NCBI GenBank assembly: GCA_013350335.1
Contig: CM023536.1
Span: 46,074,314-46,138,313 of the forward strand
Direction of reading: 5' to 3'
Source: Chimonanthus salicifolius
Lineage: Eukaryota; Streptophyta; Magnoliopsida; Laurales; Calycanthaceae
Length of the DNA stretch: 64,000 bases
Positions 46,640-59,469 of the stretch are shown here, piece after piece. The notes below the pieces were generated by a model. It was not told the DNA's origin, made no database searches, and saw only the letters and a program-made list of their open reading frames with translations. Each line of letters starts with the position of its first letter. The first letter of the stretch is position 1. The translations under genes and the position numbers were made by a program.

Positions 46640-47234
46640 AAAACCCGCCTTGGCTAATTCTAGTTTGCCCTTCATTTGAACGTGCCATCCATCGGTCCAT
46701 CCATTCTCGATTAAGTGTGACTCAGAAACTTTCACATGGTCTTGACTTGTCATCATAATTTTTTAACTAGGATAAAACCCAGTTATGTTTCTGGATCCAT
46801 AAGATTTTGGCCATGGAATATATTTATTTCAAATCATTTTAGTATTAAATTTAAATTTCTTTTGAACTCTACTACAAGTTTTTCTTTACATCCGAAAACA
46901 ACCTAGGACTCAATAATACCTAATCATGTTTTCTAATAAAATCTTCTAAGATGAAAATGCTTATAATGGGTCAAAATATCCATTCAAAACAAATATTGTT
47001 AGATACTTAAAAGGTCTTAGTTTTGGCAGATTTAGGTATTATTTGTTACTATTGTCTATCATCATCAAATTCTAAAATCTTATTTCTCCATTCAACTTTA
47101 TTATAAAGCATATTGCCAATTATTATACTATATATAAATATATATAATGTCTTTATTTATTTCTTAATTCCATAGGCTTTGTTTGTCACTTGATATTTTT
47201 TTCCATATTTACCATTTTTTATACTTTTTGGCAG
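46640..47234 (+). pseudogene. Dioxygenase E: 3' part of intron 3
   Basis: Collinear with 23333-23893 of gene C (CCTTGGCTAATT, then TTTTGGCCATGGAATATATT) and ends in the same TTTTTGGCAG acceptor. Nothing upstream of the hAT MITE position is kept. Confidence 0.8.
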
Positions 47235-47501
47235 ATAATAACGAATGGAACGTATCAGAGTGTTCTACATCGTGGAACTGTAAATTCAATGCAAGAGAGG
47301 CTTTCAATAGCTGCATTTTGCAGCCCAAGACTAACGGCTGAGATTGGGCCATCATGCAGTCTAATGGGCCCGCAGAACCTGCCACTATACAGAAGAGTGA
47401 TGGTGGAAAAGTACTTGAAAGATTACTTGGGCCGAGAACTCAAAGACAAGTCAATGATAGAAACCATGAAGATTTCACAAGAAAAGTATCAAAACATATA
47501 A
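47235..47501 (+). pseudogene. Dioxygenase fragment E: exon 4 only
   Basis: 88 codons from the acceptor site to a TAA at 47499, closely matching exon 4 of gene C (IITNGTYQSVLHRGTVNS, then ERLSIAAF, then LKDKSMIETMKIS). The end is three codons shorter than C. The open frame, distal His and R-x-S are kept, but exons 1-3 and the promoter are gone, so no enzyme can be made. The first 'ATG' usable here is inside intron sequence. Confidence 0.92.
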
Positions 47502-48089
47502 TTAGGTCATATTATCATGAACACTATCTAAATTCAATTAGACCATATGTTTGAATGTATGGAATTGTGAAGTAGAAGAGATAACAAGAGCAAATTTCTG
47601 GGCATTTTCAGTGGTCTGTAGCATTTTACCATTGAACACTTGAGCATGTATTGGTTCAAATTTAAGGCAAGTTGAAGCCCAATTTCCTCTTCTGCAGTGA
47701 TTGCAGACATTGAATCCGACGAATCCGACAATGATCCGATCGAAGACTGACAAATCCAATTCGACAAAATTGATGAGTTTGCTCTCTAGATTTACGCACA
47801 AATCGATGGGAAAGAAAGGGTCCGAACACAACTCATTATATCCATTCGTACCCAAATATTGGTCCGGACCCATTTAACCTTTTTAGGCCTAAATAACAGT
47901 AAACTAAGCCCATTTGCTACCACAGTGGACCTAACTCAAAATCCATATCAACAAGACAACAACTGAGTATACCGACACAATATTGTTCATGGTTCTATAA
48001 ATCCCCTTATTTCTCTTGTTAAATGGTTTGATAATAAGAAAATTTCTGATAATGATTTATTTTTTTCAAAAATAAAGGCAAAGAAAGGT

Positions 48090-48210
48090 TTGAATAAGGC
48101 ACGACTTACAGACACCCGGATTTTCTGCCTCTACATACCTGATTTCGGATTTTCAAGTGAAATTACCATTATAACTCCGCTTTTTTACTCATCCGAACGA
48201 ACTGTCAGTT
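48090..48210 (+). repeat. MULE-like left end behind E
   Basis: GACTTACAGACACCCGGATT, GTGAAATTACCATTATAAC, CATCCGAACGAACTG. It replaces the 1.2 kb found at 24790-26020 behind gene C and has no visible right end. Confidence 0.5.
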
Positions 48211-48528
48211 CAACTCTAACATTCAATATTGTTTTCCTTAAATTCAACAGTCTACCTGACCATTCAGAATTTAAATTGCTAAACGTTAAAGTTGCCTGCT
48301 AAAAGTCTAATAATACTTAAATGCTGAATGTTGACGTAAAATGTTAAACAATAAACTTAAATATTGAATGTTAAGATAAAATGGTAAATGTAGATATGAA
48401 ATGTTGAATGATACAGTTGACTGCTCAAAGATGCAATTGAATTTTCAATACTTAATTGTGTTTTGTACGGTGCTTTTTGCATAACCTCTAGTGTAATACA
48501 CTCGATTCCTTTGATGATCCATAGTTAG

Positions 48529-48616
48529 ATTATAGAGTTCAAACACCTCGGATGACTAGTCGGGTGCGACGCCTGGACACCTCCAAACCTCAAAAAAAAA
48601 TAAATTATAGAGTTCA
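48529..48616 (+). repeat. 5'-truncated retroposon with 13-bp target duplication
   Basis: 62 bp (48542-48603) ending in nine A's, flanked by perfect 13-bp repeats ATTATAGAGTTCA (48529-48541, 48604-48616). The paralogous site behind gene C (about 26489-26502) is empty. This is a SINE tail inserted after the C/E duplication. Confidence 0.8.
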
Positions 48617-48660
48617 CGAATTTGAAAATATGTTGTTAAACTTACATGGTAAGACTGCCG

Positions 48661-49505
48661 GTAGATAAGATGGGCAGTTGATCAAATCTAGTATAAAAAG
48701 TACATGGATAATAGTTTGAGTTTGCGTCTCTCCAAAGGTTTCCTCATTTGGATCTCTAGAGAAGATCAAGTTGGCACTTTGTGAAGCACTATTTGTCTTC
48801 AATCCTTTGAGCAAAATGTTGTTAAAGGAAGGAAAATCTAAAGATCAATTCATAGTCTCCACTCTACGGGAACTACGAGATCATCCTAAACACACCTCTG
48901 ACATCTAGGGTTGGACTCTAACCATAGGATCTATGCAATAAGTGGAACACATTAACTATCCACAGTCCGATTGAACAATACAGGTCAAAGAAAGGAAATC
49001 ACAATTACGAGATCAATCCAAGGACGCCTTCGATATCTAAGTGTTATAGATTGACCATAGACCTATTCATTAGGTGAATGGCATTAGCTCCGCTCTTCAA
49101 TTGGACAGTAACAATCATTCATTCTTAAAATCAACTTTTTTAAGACTAAAGATTAAATCGAAAAAAGGGAAGAACTCCTTGTTTCTGGTTCTCAAAAGGT
49201 TGGATTATCTAAAACCACAAGAATCCTTATAATGGAATGCCAACTGACCATCTTTTTGAGATTTTTGAGAAAAATTGCTCTTTGAAAAGCACGTATCATC
49301 ATGCTCACACTTGACTTTAAAATCTAAAATTTGAACAACTTGATAATAAGAATGTTAAATTCATCCAAGGGCATGTAAGATGGCTGAAAGGTTTGAGATT
49401 AAAAAATATGACCTAATCATATAAAATATGCAAAAGAAATATATATTTCTAAATTGTGTACTAGTAAAACCCCTAGAGTATTGTATTCATTTTCTAGATG
49501 GAAAA
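48661..49505. other. Gene-free; weak 110-bp duplication
   Basis: Two diverged units near 48860-48960 and 48990-49100 share ACGAGATCA, GACATCTA/GATATCTA and ATAGACC-like words. No gene recognised. Confidence 0.4.
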
Positions 49506-49714
49506 ATCTCTGTAAAATTCACATAGGATTTTGTTCTCTTCCTTTGTTAATTGAGAGATGAAAATGAATCTCTTGTATTAATAGAATAATTACAATAGGT
49601 AAAAAAAGGAAAGAATATCAATTACATGTATATATGGAATGAAGAATAAGCACAGATTATGTTCCCTAAAATTAGTGATGCTAATTTAAAGGAGGTCAAC
49701 TCTAATACTCCCCC

Positions 49715-52700
49715 TCAAGGTGGAGCGTGTATGTGAATAATGCCTATCTTACCAATCAAGTCATGAAACAAATCTCTTCCCAACGGTTTGGTGAATGCAT
49801 CAACAAATTGATGAGAAGAAGGAATGTGGCGAGGAATAAGGAGCCCAGATTGCAGCTTTTCCCGAATAAAATGACAATCAAACTCGATATGCTTGGTTCG
49901 TTCATGAAAAACTGGATTGTTAACAATGTGTAAAGCGGCTTGATTTTCACAAAATAAAGTGATGGGCGAAGAATGATGAATGCCAAGATTACTGAGTAAA
50001 TATTTCAACCATTGAAGTTCACATATCAGAGTAACCATGGCTCGATATGCGACTTCTGCAGATGAACGAGAAACTGTAGTCTGCTTCTTGGTTTTCCAAG
50101 AAATGAGGTTGGAACCCAGGAATGTGCAATAACCAGTGGTTGACCTTCGAGTGGTTGGGCAACCGGCCCAATCCGAGTCACACTATCCTTGTAAATGAAG
50201 AGTGTTAGATGAAGATAGGAATATCCCTTTAGTGACAGAACCGTTCAAATAGCGAATAACGCGATGTGCAGCATCCAAGCGAGCATTATGGGGGGAGTGC
50301 ATAAATTGACTAAGGATATGGACAACATAGTTAAGATCTGGTCTAGTGGCAGTAAGGTAGATGAGACGACCTACAAGGCGACGATATATAGTGGGATCAG
50401 GCAGTAACGTCCCATCATCAGGGGACAATTTTAGTTGTTGTTCCATTGGAAAATCAGAAATGCGCCCACCAATAAGACCAGTATCTTTGAGAATGTCCAG
50501 AATATATTTCTGTTGAGAAAAGAAAATACCTTTCTTAGAGCGGGTGACCTTAATGTCCAAGAAATATTTGAGTTTTCCCAAGTCTTTAATATAAAAGTTT
50601 TCTTCAAGAAACTGCTTAAGGTGTTGAATAGCGAAGTGATCATTACCAGTCAGGATGATATCATCCACATAAACAGAAAAAATGTAGAAGAGTGGCCTTA
50701 ATGATGAGTAAACAGAGAATAATCAAATTTTGATTGGGAAAAACCTGGTTGAAGTAGAGTCAACAAAAATTTTACAAACCATTGCAAAGAAACTTGTTTT
50801 AAACCATAAATAGACATGTTTAAACGACAAACTCTCTACTCCCCCTGTCTTGAAAAACCAGGTGGTACTGTCATATACACTTCCTCATCAAGATCACCTT
50901 ATAAGAAGGCATTGTTGACATCAAGTTGATGTAGAGGCCAATGCATAACGGAAGCAATGGAAAGCAGTGTTGTGCAAATTTTAAATTTATAACTCGCAAG
51001 CGCACGAACCATTTACATAGTATAGCGATTAAGTGCGAGGTCGAACCCATCGGAACTTAGGAAAATATATCCATAAAAATACACCATTGAATTACGTATT
51101 TTAAGAACTTTAAGAAATATGGAGAAAAATCATAAATATGGAATAATTTATCTAATCTATGAGTTTTAATCTTAATTTAGAAACATTCTAGATTTAAACA
51201 TAGAATCTAACAATTTAACTAATTTTAATTAAGATAGTGGATTTAATATAAAAATATAAACAATCTCAATCTAATTTAAAATACAAAATTAAGATGCAAT
51301 TAATTTATTTCCAACCTAGTTCATCAATTTTTCAAGAATTTGAATTTATAAATAAAATAAAACGAAAATAGCATCTAAGTTACCTATATACATATTTACA
51401 ATGGAACTGGATCAAAGAATCAAGGAGGCATTATCATCCAAATTTTAATAATAAAATAACGGCCTAAAACATGGAGCTCACGTAAAATCTCAATCTTATT
51501 CAAGTCTTTCATCAAATTAGTTCCCTAATTAATCTGAACCTTAGATCTAGATTAATCATGCAATTCTCCGATCTAAATATTTCATGTCCCAAAGAACCTT
51601 AGACCTAGAATAGTAATGTTAATCAAAGATCTAACTATTTCATATGTCCAAATTAACTACTAAGGGAGGAGTCAAGAACTAAAATGATTTAAACCATCAT
51701 AATAAAAATCAAAATTTGGAAAACCATAATTCTAATAATCTCACCTTCTTTTATTAATTAAAACATGGAATTAAAAATTACAAATCAATGAAATTTTGGA
51801 ACAAAGACATAAGAAAAATACAATGGAAATCAAAATCCACCAACCTTAGAACCCAATGTGGATTGAAAATCCCACAGTCTTTCTCCTCCTCTTCTTCCTC
51901 TCCTCTCCTTTTCTTCAATGTCCAAGTTCAGTTTTCTCAATGGGAGAGGGCTAGTATTTATAGATGAAAGGAGGTGGAATGAATGGATTGGATTCAAAGA
52001 TTTAAATAAAGCAAGGGACACATGGAGGGCGGATTTGATTTGTGCTAAATATGGAATGACTTAAAAGAGGTAAGGAGCTAAATTTGTATAAGGAAAGTGG
52101 GTGCAAAATCCCATTTTTTACACATGTATCATCTTGTAGCTCAGTTTTGACCTTGTTAACATCCGAATCAAGAAAAGTCGTAAACTAAAAAGTTGTAGTT
52201 CTTGAAGTCTTCTTTCTAACGCAGAAAGAATCAAACTAATCGGATATCGGAGTAGAAATTTATGATCAAAATACCGAACATATGTCAAACCTTCCTTATT
52301 TTTCTCCCTTCCTTATTTTCTTTCTCTTTCCTTAATCCACTTGCCAAATTCGAAAATCCTCTTATATTGACTTCTAAATTTCGAATTTCCTCTTAAGATA
52401 ATGGAAATAGTATTCACACAGGTGGATTTCTTCACTGGCTTTTCTTAATGGGCTCAATAATTGGGCTTGAGGTCCAAAATAATTTATAATGGGCCCAGGC
52501 TTTATATTTAAGCATTTTTCCCGTCATCCTCACTTTTAAACCTGCAAAACACAAAATTATACTAATTAGATAAAATTAAATAAAATGAGGTACTAACAAT
52601 AATAAATTAAGAGTAAAATATGTATTTATTTTGCACTCATCAAGCAGCATATGGACAATGACAGGCTTAGCAACATGTGCGAAAGTATCATGATAGTCCA

Positions 52701-55652
52701 ATCCTTCAACTTGAGTATAAACTTTAGCCACCAGATGAGCTTTATATCGTTCAATGGAGCCATCAGATTTATATTTGATTTTGTATACCCATTTGCAACC
52801 AATGGGTTTCTTGTTGGGGGATAGAGGGGTAAGATTGTAGGTATTGTTTTTCTCGAAGGCGGCAATCTCATTCTCCATGGCTGCTTTCTAGTGTGGGGAT
52901 TGAACAGCTTGGGAGAAAGTGCGAGGCACTTCTGAGGAACATAGTAGAAAGAAAGGTACGATGTGCAATAGAGAGGTTAGAAGAATAAATGTAATGATGG
53001 AGAGGGTAAGGTATACCTGTCAACGGGGAATCGGATGGAGAGGGTCGATGCTCATGAGTGGCAGTGGAGCACTGATAATTAGCCAGACGTGGTAGGGGGC
53101 GGTGGAAGCGGCGAGGGCGATCAACGGGTGACGAAGACGAAAACAAAGCAATGGGAAAAGGTTCCAAAGGGTGAGGAGCATCAATGGAGACAGACGGTGA
53201 GACTAGATGAAAGGGAGGTACAGTAGGAAATGCCAAAGAGGGGTCATCAGGAATGGGTAATTGGGTGACAGTAGAGGAGTGTGAAGAGGTAGGCAAATCA
53301 CGATATGGAAAAACGTCTTCATAAAAGGTGACGTCACGAGAGGTGTAGATAATTTTGGAGGCTAAGTAAAAAATGCGGTATCCTTTTTTAGCATAGGGTT
53401 AGCCAACGAAAATACCTGGTTTGGCACGTTGGTCATACTTATGTCGGATTGATTGGTTGTGACCAAAACAGAGACTGCCAAAAACATGTAAACGGGAATA
53501 ATGTGGTTTGGAATTGAATAAGACCTCATGGGATGAATTGCCAGATAAAAGTGGAGTGGGCATTTTGTTGATCAGGTATGCAGCAGTGAGGACACATTCA
53601 CCCCAAAATTTCAGGGGGAAGATTGAAAAAGAAGTGCACGGGCAACCTCGAGAAGTCGACGATGTTTGCGTTCAACAATACCATTTTGTTGGGGAGTGAC
53701 AACACAACTACGTTGGTGAATGATCCCATGGGTAGAAAAGAAGCGTTGCATGGTAGTGGAAAGAAATTATGTCCCGTTATCCAAACGAACTTGTTGGATA
53801 ACAGGAAAGAGGTCCCCACCGGTGCCCGATGTGATAGAGCGAATGTGAGAATGAAATTGCGTGCGTATCATGTTAAAAAAAGAGGTTAAAAGTGATGATG
53901 TTTCAGATTTGACATGCATGAGATAAATCCAAGTGCAACGAGTGAAATCATCCACAATTGTTAAAAAATATCTAGAACCATTCAAGGAGGGTTGAGAGAA
54001 AGGACCCCAAATATCACAATGAATTAAAACAAATGGATTTGCAGTAGTAATAAAACTAGAAGGAAAAGGCAATCGCTTATGTTTAGCTTGAGGACAAACA
54101 ACATAAAGTTTATTCTGAGAACACGAAATAAAAGGAAATTCCTTAGCTAAATTATTCAAATGACCAAGTTTGAAATGCCAGAGATCAATAGTAGGTGGTG
54201 TGACGATTGCGAGTGTCGATGCGGCATGAAGGTAATAGAGGTCGTCATGAGCATTACCCTGTCCAATCGTCTTTCTCGTTGATGGGTCCTGAAAAAGGCA
54301 ATGGCTAGAAGCAAAAGTCACCAAATAAGAAGTGGAGGCAGTGAATTTAGTGACAGAAAAAATATTAAATTTGAAAAAAGGAACAAACAACACATGCTCA
54401 AGGTAATTGCTGATGAAATATGGATGGTCCCACCATGAGTGACATGTGCAGTGGAACCATCGGGAAGGTGCACAAAAAGGGGATTAGGGTATGGGGTGTA
54501 GGAAGAAAATAAAGATAGGGAAGAGCACATGTGATTGCTGGCATCAATGTCAATAATCCAAACAGAATGATAAGGAACCGAAAGGGCAATACCTGCCAAA
54601 TGAGTACTGGATGCATTGCTACTACCTGGAGAAATCAGAGCCAATAACTAAGTATACTGCTCTTGAGTGAGAGGGGGTGGAGTCATATCGGATTAATCGC
54701 CATGCAAGGCATCGGCTGACTAACGAAGGCATGATCACGAGATGGAGCCGAATGGGTTGATGTATCAGATCTTCGAGGAAGATAGCCAATAAGTTTGTAA
54801 CAGCGATCGCCAGAGTGTCCATCTCTCCTACAGTGAGTGCAGTGTGAGCGAGTTTTGAGATTAGAAGGATGACTGCGCTGGGTAAGGCCCCCACGCGGAG
54901 GAATCTGTTTGCCGACCAGAGCCGCGACATCTAGGACATGAAAGGAGGAGGAATGGATCTCCTGCTGCTTGTCCTCCTAACTAACTAAAGAATAATCTTC
55001 GTGATGCATGGAAAAGGATCCATGAGGAGAATCTGACCAGGGTGGCAAAGCGGTCACGTAGACCCTGTAAGAATTCCATAGCGCGAGTCGGCTCAAAAAG
55101 GTCAGCGATGGCTTTCCCATAGTCACAAGTGCACGGGGGCAGAGCAAAAATGGAATTGAGTTCATTCCACGTGGTCTTGAGGCGAGTGTAATATGCCGAG
55201 ACTGACAAGTCATCCTGTCTGAAGTGGGTGATAGACTGTGTCAATTGATATAGCAGTGGGGCATTCGACTGAGAGAAACGTTCAGAGAGATCAATCCAAA
55301 CGTCACGGGCGATGGTTGCATATAAAACACTGCTGCAAATGTCGGAGGAAATGGAGTTGAGAAGCCAAGAAATGACCATATCATTGCATCGTTCCCAATT
55401 ACCAAGATCAGGATGGGCAGTTGGTTTGACAAATGTGCCATCCACAAAACCAATTTTATTCTTGTTGCGTAGAGCGATCGTGACAGCTCGCAGCCATGTG
55501 CCATAAATATCGCCACTTAATGGAGGTGAAACGAGAACCATCGAGGGGCTGTCAGAGTGATGTAGAGTGAATGAATCGACGGTAGACACAGGAGTGGCAG
55601 AAAAACCACTACTAGAGGCGAGTGTAGCATCTGTAGAAGTGGTAGCCATCAA
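49715..55652 (-). pseudogene. Copia-2 gag-pol, broken in many places
   Basis: Reads leftward. gag starts MATTSTDATLASSSGFS near 55650. A CCHC knuckle (CTHCRRDGHSGDRC) lies in a shifted frame near 54800-54845. The protease motif is altered (IDIDASNHM instead of DSGAS) near 54545. Integrase segments (HCDIWGP, VDDFTRCTW) lie in 53767-54393 and continue in fragments to about 53400. RT begins at 52878 (KPIGCKWVYKIKYKSDG), is split by the 1.7-kb repeat, and resumes at 50967 with the catalytic YVDDI near 50655. RNase H ends at 49715. Several frameshifts and stops make it non-functional. Confidence 0.92.
50968..52642. repeat. 1.7-kb solo-LTR-like repeat, copy 2 (inside Copia-2 RT)
   Basis: 1675 bp from TGTTGTGCAAATTT to TTGCACTCATCA, so it has TG...CA ends. 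A perfect 5-bp target duplication AGCAG is at 50963-50967 and 52643-52647. Its removal rejoins the RT coding sequence. No frame, primer site or internal domain is present, so it is best read as a solo LTR, probably of a Gypsy-type element. Confidence 0.85.
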
Positions 55653-56616
55653 AGCGAGCAGTATGGATTTGAAGAGTCAAAGCGGCAGCGTCGCACGAAT
55701 GGAACAACTATCAAGTACAGAAGACGAGTGGCGAATGTAGAAAAATGCACAAAGAATACGCCCAAGCTGTGTGAGAGAGAAGGTAGATTCGGTCTTGCAG
55801 AGACCAGGAAGTAGGGTAGCGAGTAGCAGAGCCCAAAGGATGGATGCAGCCGAGGAAGATGGAAGGATGTATCGGCGAAAGCAGAAGACACTACAACGCC
55901 AGTTCGTTTCAGATTTAAGATTTGGGTGCAGACAGCGCCGGTGAAGAAGAATCGTCGAAGTCAACAAGCAGGTATCTGTGCTTGCTCGATTCGACCAGAT
56001 CTGATGCTGCAGCCCCTCTTAGCAAAACTGATCTGAAGAAACACAGGATCTGAAAATCGCGGAAATGCCAAAAAATTCTCTAGATCTTGCCGTTTGGAGA
56101 AGACACGTGGAGAGTCCAACCGTGAGCGGCAACGGCAGATCGGCTGAGGCAATAGTTGATAGTGTTTAGAGTTGAAAACTATCAGATCTAGACGAACAGA
56201 TCTTCTCGTAATATAAGTTCGTCGGGCGAATAAGAGGCGCGGCGGCAGTGGTTGCAGAGAGATCTAAAAAAAAAAAGAGCCGCCGGGCTGAAAAACTAAT
56301 CGAGAGATGGAGATGTAGGGCAGCGACGACTAGGCAGTACCAATGATGAAAAACCCAGTTCGCAAGGCGTCCGGAAACTGTCGAAGCGCTAATCTAAGAT
56401 CAAAGAGGCAGACGAACACGTCCAATAGAGAGGCCGGCGGACTTCGATCTGTTTCAGATCTAGCAATTGCAGGAGTCAAGACAGATCTGGCGTGATTGCC
56501 AGATGCAAAAGCCCAGCCAACAGTTGCTGTTTGGAATCGAGCAGAGATCGGGTGGTGCTTGGTGGCTGTAAAAAAAAAAAGATTTGGGTGATGATCGAAT
56601 TAGGCTTTTGATGCCA
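55653..56616 (-). other. Copia-2 leader (5' UTR)
   Basis: About 960 bp between the primer-binding site and gag. Like the Copia-1 and Copia-3 leaders it is richer in GC than the flanks and rich in GATCT/AGATCT (for example 55994-56030, 56184-56204 and 56450-56490). Frames here are not supported. Confidence 0.7.
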
Positions 56617-56712
56617 TGTAAAATTCACACAGTATTTTGTTATCTCCCTTTGTTAATTGAGAGATGAAAATGAATCTCTTGTATTAATAGAATAATTACA
56701 ATAGGTAAAAAA

Positions 56713-57290
56713 GGCCCGGCATTTAGACAATGTGGGAATCTGTTACCAGACACCGCATTTCAGATTTTGAGTGGAAATTATGATTCTGCCCTTCCATGCG
56801 TAATCAAACGATCGATTCTGTAACACATTTTCTCTTCGATCGATCGATCAGAGGCGTATACGATCAATCGATCGATCAGACAATTCATTTTCGAATCGAT
56901 CGATTGATCCTAACACGAGATTCAATCGATCGCACGGTCCCATGGGATCGTGCAATCGATTTTAACTAAGAGATCGACATTTTGACAGTCGACCTCTCCT
57001 CTAAAGAACGGTCACACGATCCCAGTAATCAATCAATCAATTGTAACTCATTCAAAGATCGATCGTACGATCCTCTATGAATCGTGCCATCAATTTTAAG
57101 TGAGAGGTCGGCAGTTTGACAATCGACCTCTCTTCTCAAGATCGATCGCACGATTCTATGTGATCGATCAATCAATTGTTTGTTTAGGGTAAGATAGATC
57201 GCACGATCACAGAAATCATGCTATCGATTGTTTGTTTAGGGCAACATCGATCGCACGATCACAGAAATCGTGAGATCGATCACAAACTTA
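56713..57290. repeat. MULE left terminal region, GATC palindromes
   Basis: Beyond the outer 100 bp there are dozens of CGATCGATC, ATCGATCGCACGATC and GTCGACCTCTC words. The region is collinear, as reverse complement, with 62775-63136 plus 63714-63866. Confidence 0.85.
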
Positions 57291-57548
57291 TATATAAAAC
57301 CAATCGATCTTTTCGCCCTTTCCCTTACTCGTGCGATTGAAACCCTCGAAACCGCAGACCCTTTCTCTTCTTCTTCTCCAATCGATTACCTTTTCTCTTC
57401 ACCAAATCGACCGTACGATTCTACAAATCGATCGATCTTCCCTCTCCCCTCTTCCAACGTCGATCGATTTTGCCCTCCGGAAACCCTTTCTCTTCTTCTT
57501 CTCCAATCGATTGACCAAACCGATTCTCCTTTACAACCCTCCTTCCAC

Positions 57549-59293
57549 ATGGCATCCCAAAGGTCGACATCGAAAGGGCGAAAGACCAAGATGTCGGCTT
57601 CATCGAGAGGGAAGAGAGCGAGATTGACGGAGACCTTCGACCACAACCACTTCCACTCTTTGGAAGCGGCCACATTTTATCGAAAAGATTTGTACTCTCG
57701 ACCGATGATTTTTGATAAAATCATTGACCTTAGCTTTTTTCCAACATTTGAATTAAGAATCCATGAATATATTCAGAGACTTTGATGGGGAGAATTTTTG
57801 GGAATAAAAGATGATTTTTATCCAAAATTGGTGAAGGAATTTTATGCAGACATGTCGGAAGACCGGGCGAGATATTCCATAAAATCCAAGAGGGGCCGAA
57901 ATTGAGATTTCAATTTCGGCACTGGACAGAATGTTGTAGTTTTCCAGTGCCACTATTTCGAAGTATGAATCAAATTCATGGCCCACCAATATTGTTGGAT
58001 TCGTTCCCTCAGAGGCCAAAACCCAAATGTGTGGGCGGAGTGATAGTGTCAAAGGAGATAAGCTCGCACTGATGGAGCTAACCCTAGAAGTCCGAATTGT
58101 ATATTACATTATTAGGAAGAATATTTTATCTAGAAAAAGGGCTTAGTAATCAGGTGTCGTATTTTGATAGTTTCATCATATGGTGCATTTTGAATGGCAA
58201 GCAAATTGATATCTCCTTCATTATCATAAAACACATGATTACTTGTCGTAAGATTAGAAAATGTAGCCTTACATATAGTTTATTTCTGTCTTACTTGTTT
58301 CGACAAAAAGGAATGACCTTCCCACTCGAAAAGAAAATAGCTTTGAAGAAAACCGATATATTCGATGCGTCTACTTTGGGCAAGATGGGATTCAAACTCG
58401 ACAATGCACATTGGGTTCCCAAAGTACAACATGCTCCTATTGAGGTTGAGGCACTTGAAGAGGAGGGTGACAGACCTGAAGTTTGGGGGACAGAGGCACT
58501 TGAAGTCTGGGGGGCAGAGGCACATGAAGTTCGGGGGGCAGAGGCTCTTGAAGTTGGGAGGGAAGAGGCACATGATACAGGAGTCAGTACTATGCTAATT
58601 CTTGACAGCATAGAAAAACTGAATGAAAAAATTGATGTGAAATTTGCTGAGATTGAAGGAAGGCTTATGGAAAGGCTTGAAAGAATGCTTGATGAAAAAT
58701 TGGCTGAGATGGAAGGAAGACTGATTAGAAGGCTTGAAGGAATGGTCGACGATAAATTGGCTGAGATAAAAAGGAGGATGAATGAAAAAATTGATAAGAA
58801 AAATGGTGAGTTGGTTGGAATGACGATGAGAAGGCTGAATAATTTGGAGAATCAAGTGGTAGATACAATGAGAAACTCTGTACTTTTAGTGCAAAGTGCA
58901 GGAATACGAACACAACTTGGATGCGAATCGTCATCCGGAATTGTAAGATGTTTCTTAGAGGAATCGATGATAAATCAATCGTGGGGGAATACCTCTTCGT
59001 CCACTGACACCACTGCCTCTCACCGGACTGGTACCACTCAGCCTCTTCCGACCGGCCCCATTCAACCTCGTCTCACTGGCCCCACTCAACCTCGTCCTAC
59101 TAGCCCCACTAGTCAGGTGCGTTCGAGTGGCCTCATTCAGAGTGCGACTGGGCGTCTTCCATTGGAACGACTCAAGTCTCTTGATATTACACCAGCACCT
59201 CCTTCATCTGCACCATCACCTCCTTCATCGACACTATCACCTCCTGATACTGCACCAGCTTCTACATCTGCCCCACCTCCTGCCTCCGAGTAG
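57549..59293 (+). pseudogene. MULE second gene: 'putative plant transposon protein' with coiled coil, decayed
   Basis: Probable start ATG 57549 (MASQRSTSKGRK), basic and rightward, beginning inside the GATC-rich terminal region. FDHNHFHSLEAA begins a domain I recognise as the widespread but uncharacterised 'putative plant transposon protein' type. It is cut by TGA at 57783-57785, resumes in frame (WGEFLGIKDDFYPKLVKEFY), stops again near 57907, and continues after shifts in the frame 58097-59293. That stretch has the C-terminal part of the domain (SFIIIKHMITCRK, LFLSYLFRQ), an acidic ten-residue tandem repeat (EALEVWGAEA type, 58455-58570), a coiled coil of about 85 residues (58606-58860, repeated EGRL/ERLE/EGM units) and a Pro/Thr/Ser-rich tail. 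Its function is unknown. It may have helped transposition, as mudrB does for Mu, but that is inference. Confidence 0.75.
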
Positions 59294-59469
59294 ACATTGT
59301 ATTTGAAATTTTTGTAACTTTCATATTTTGATATTCATATGTAAATATTATAAATTTTGAATGAACATAGTGAATGGTTTCTTTTTATGATCTATTTCGT
59401 CTATCTGAATGAACATGGTGAATGGTTTGTTTGTATGTAAATTTTGTAAACAACTGAATGAACATGAAA

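Noticed and set aside
55677..56152. Several minus-strand frames before Copia-2 gag
   Set aside because: They overlap in different frames within the leader and lack any domain.
57386..57675. Minus-strand frames over the start of the MULE second gene
   Set aside because: Shadows of the plus-strand gene and its CT-rich leader.
58280..58611. Cysteine/proline repeat protein on the minus strand
   Set aside because: It is the antisense reading of the ten-residue repeat in the plus-strand gene.
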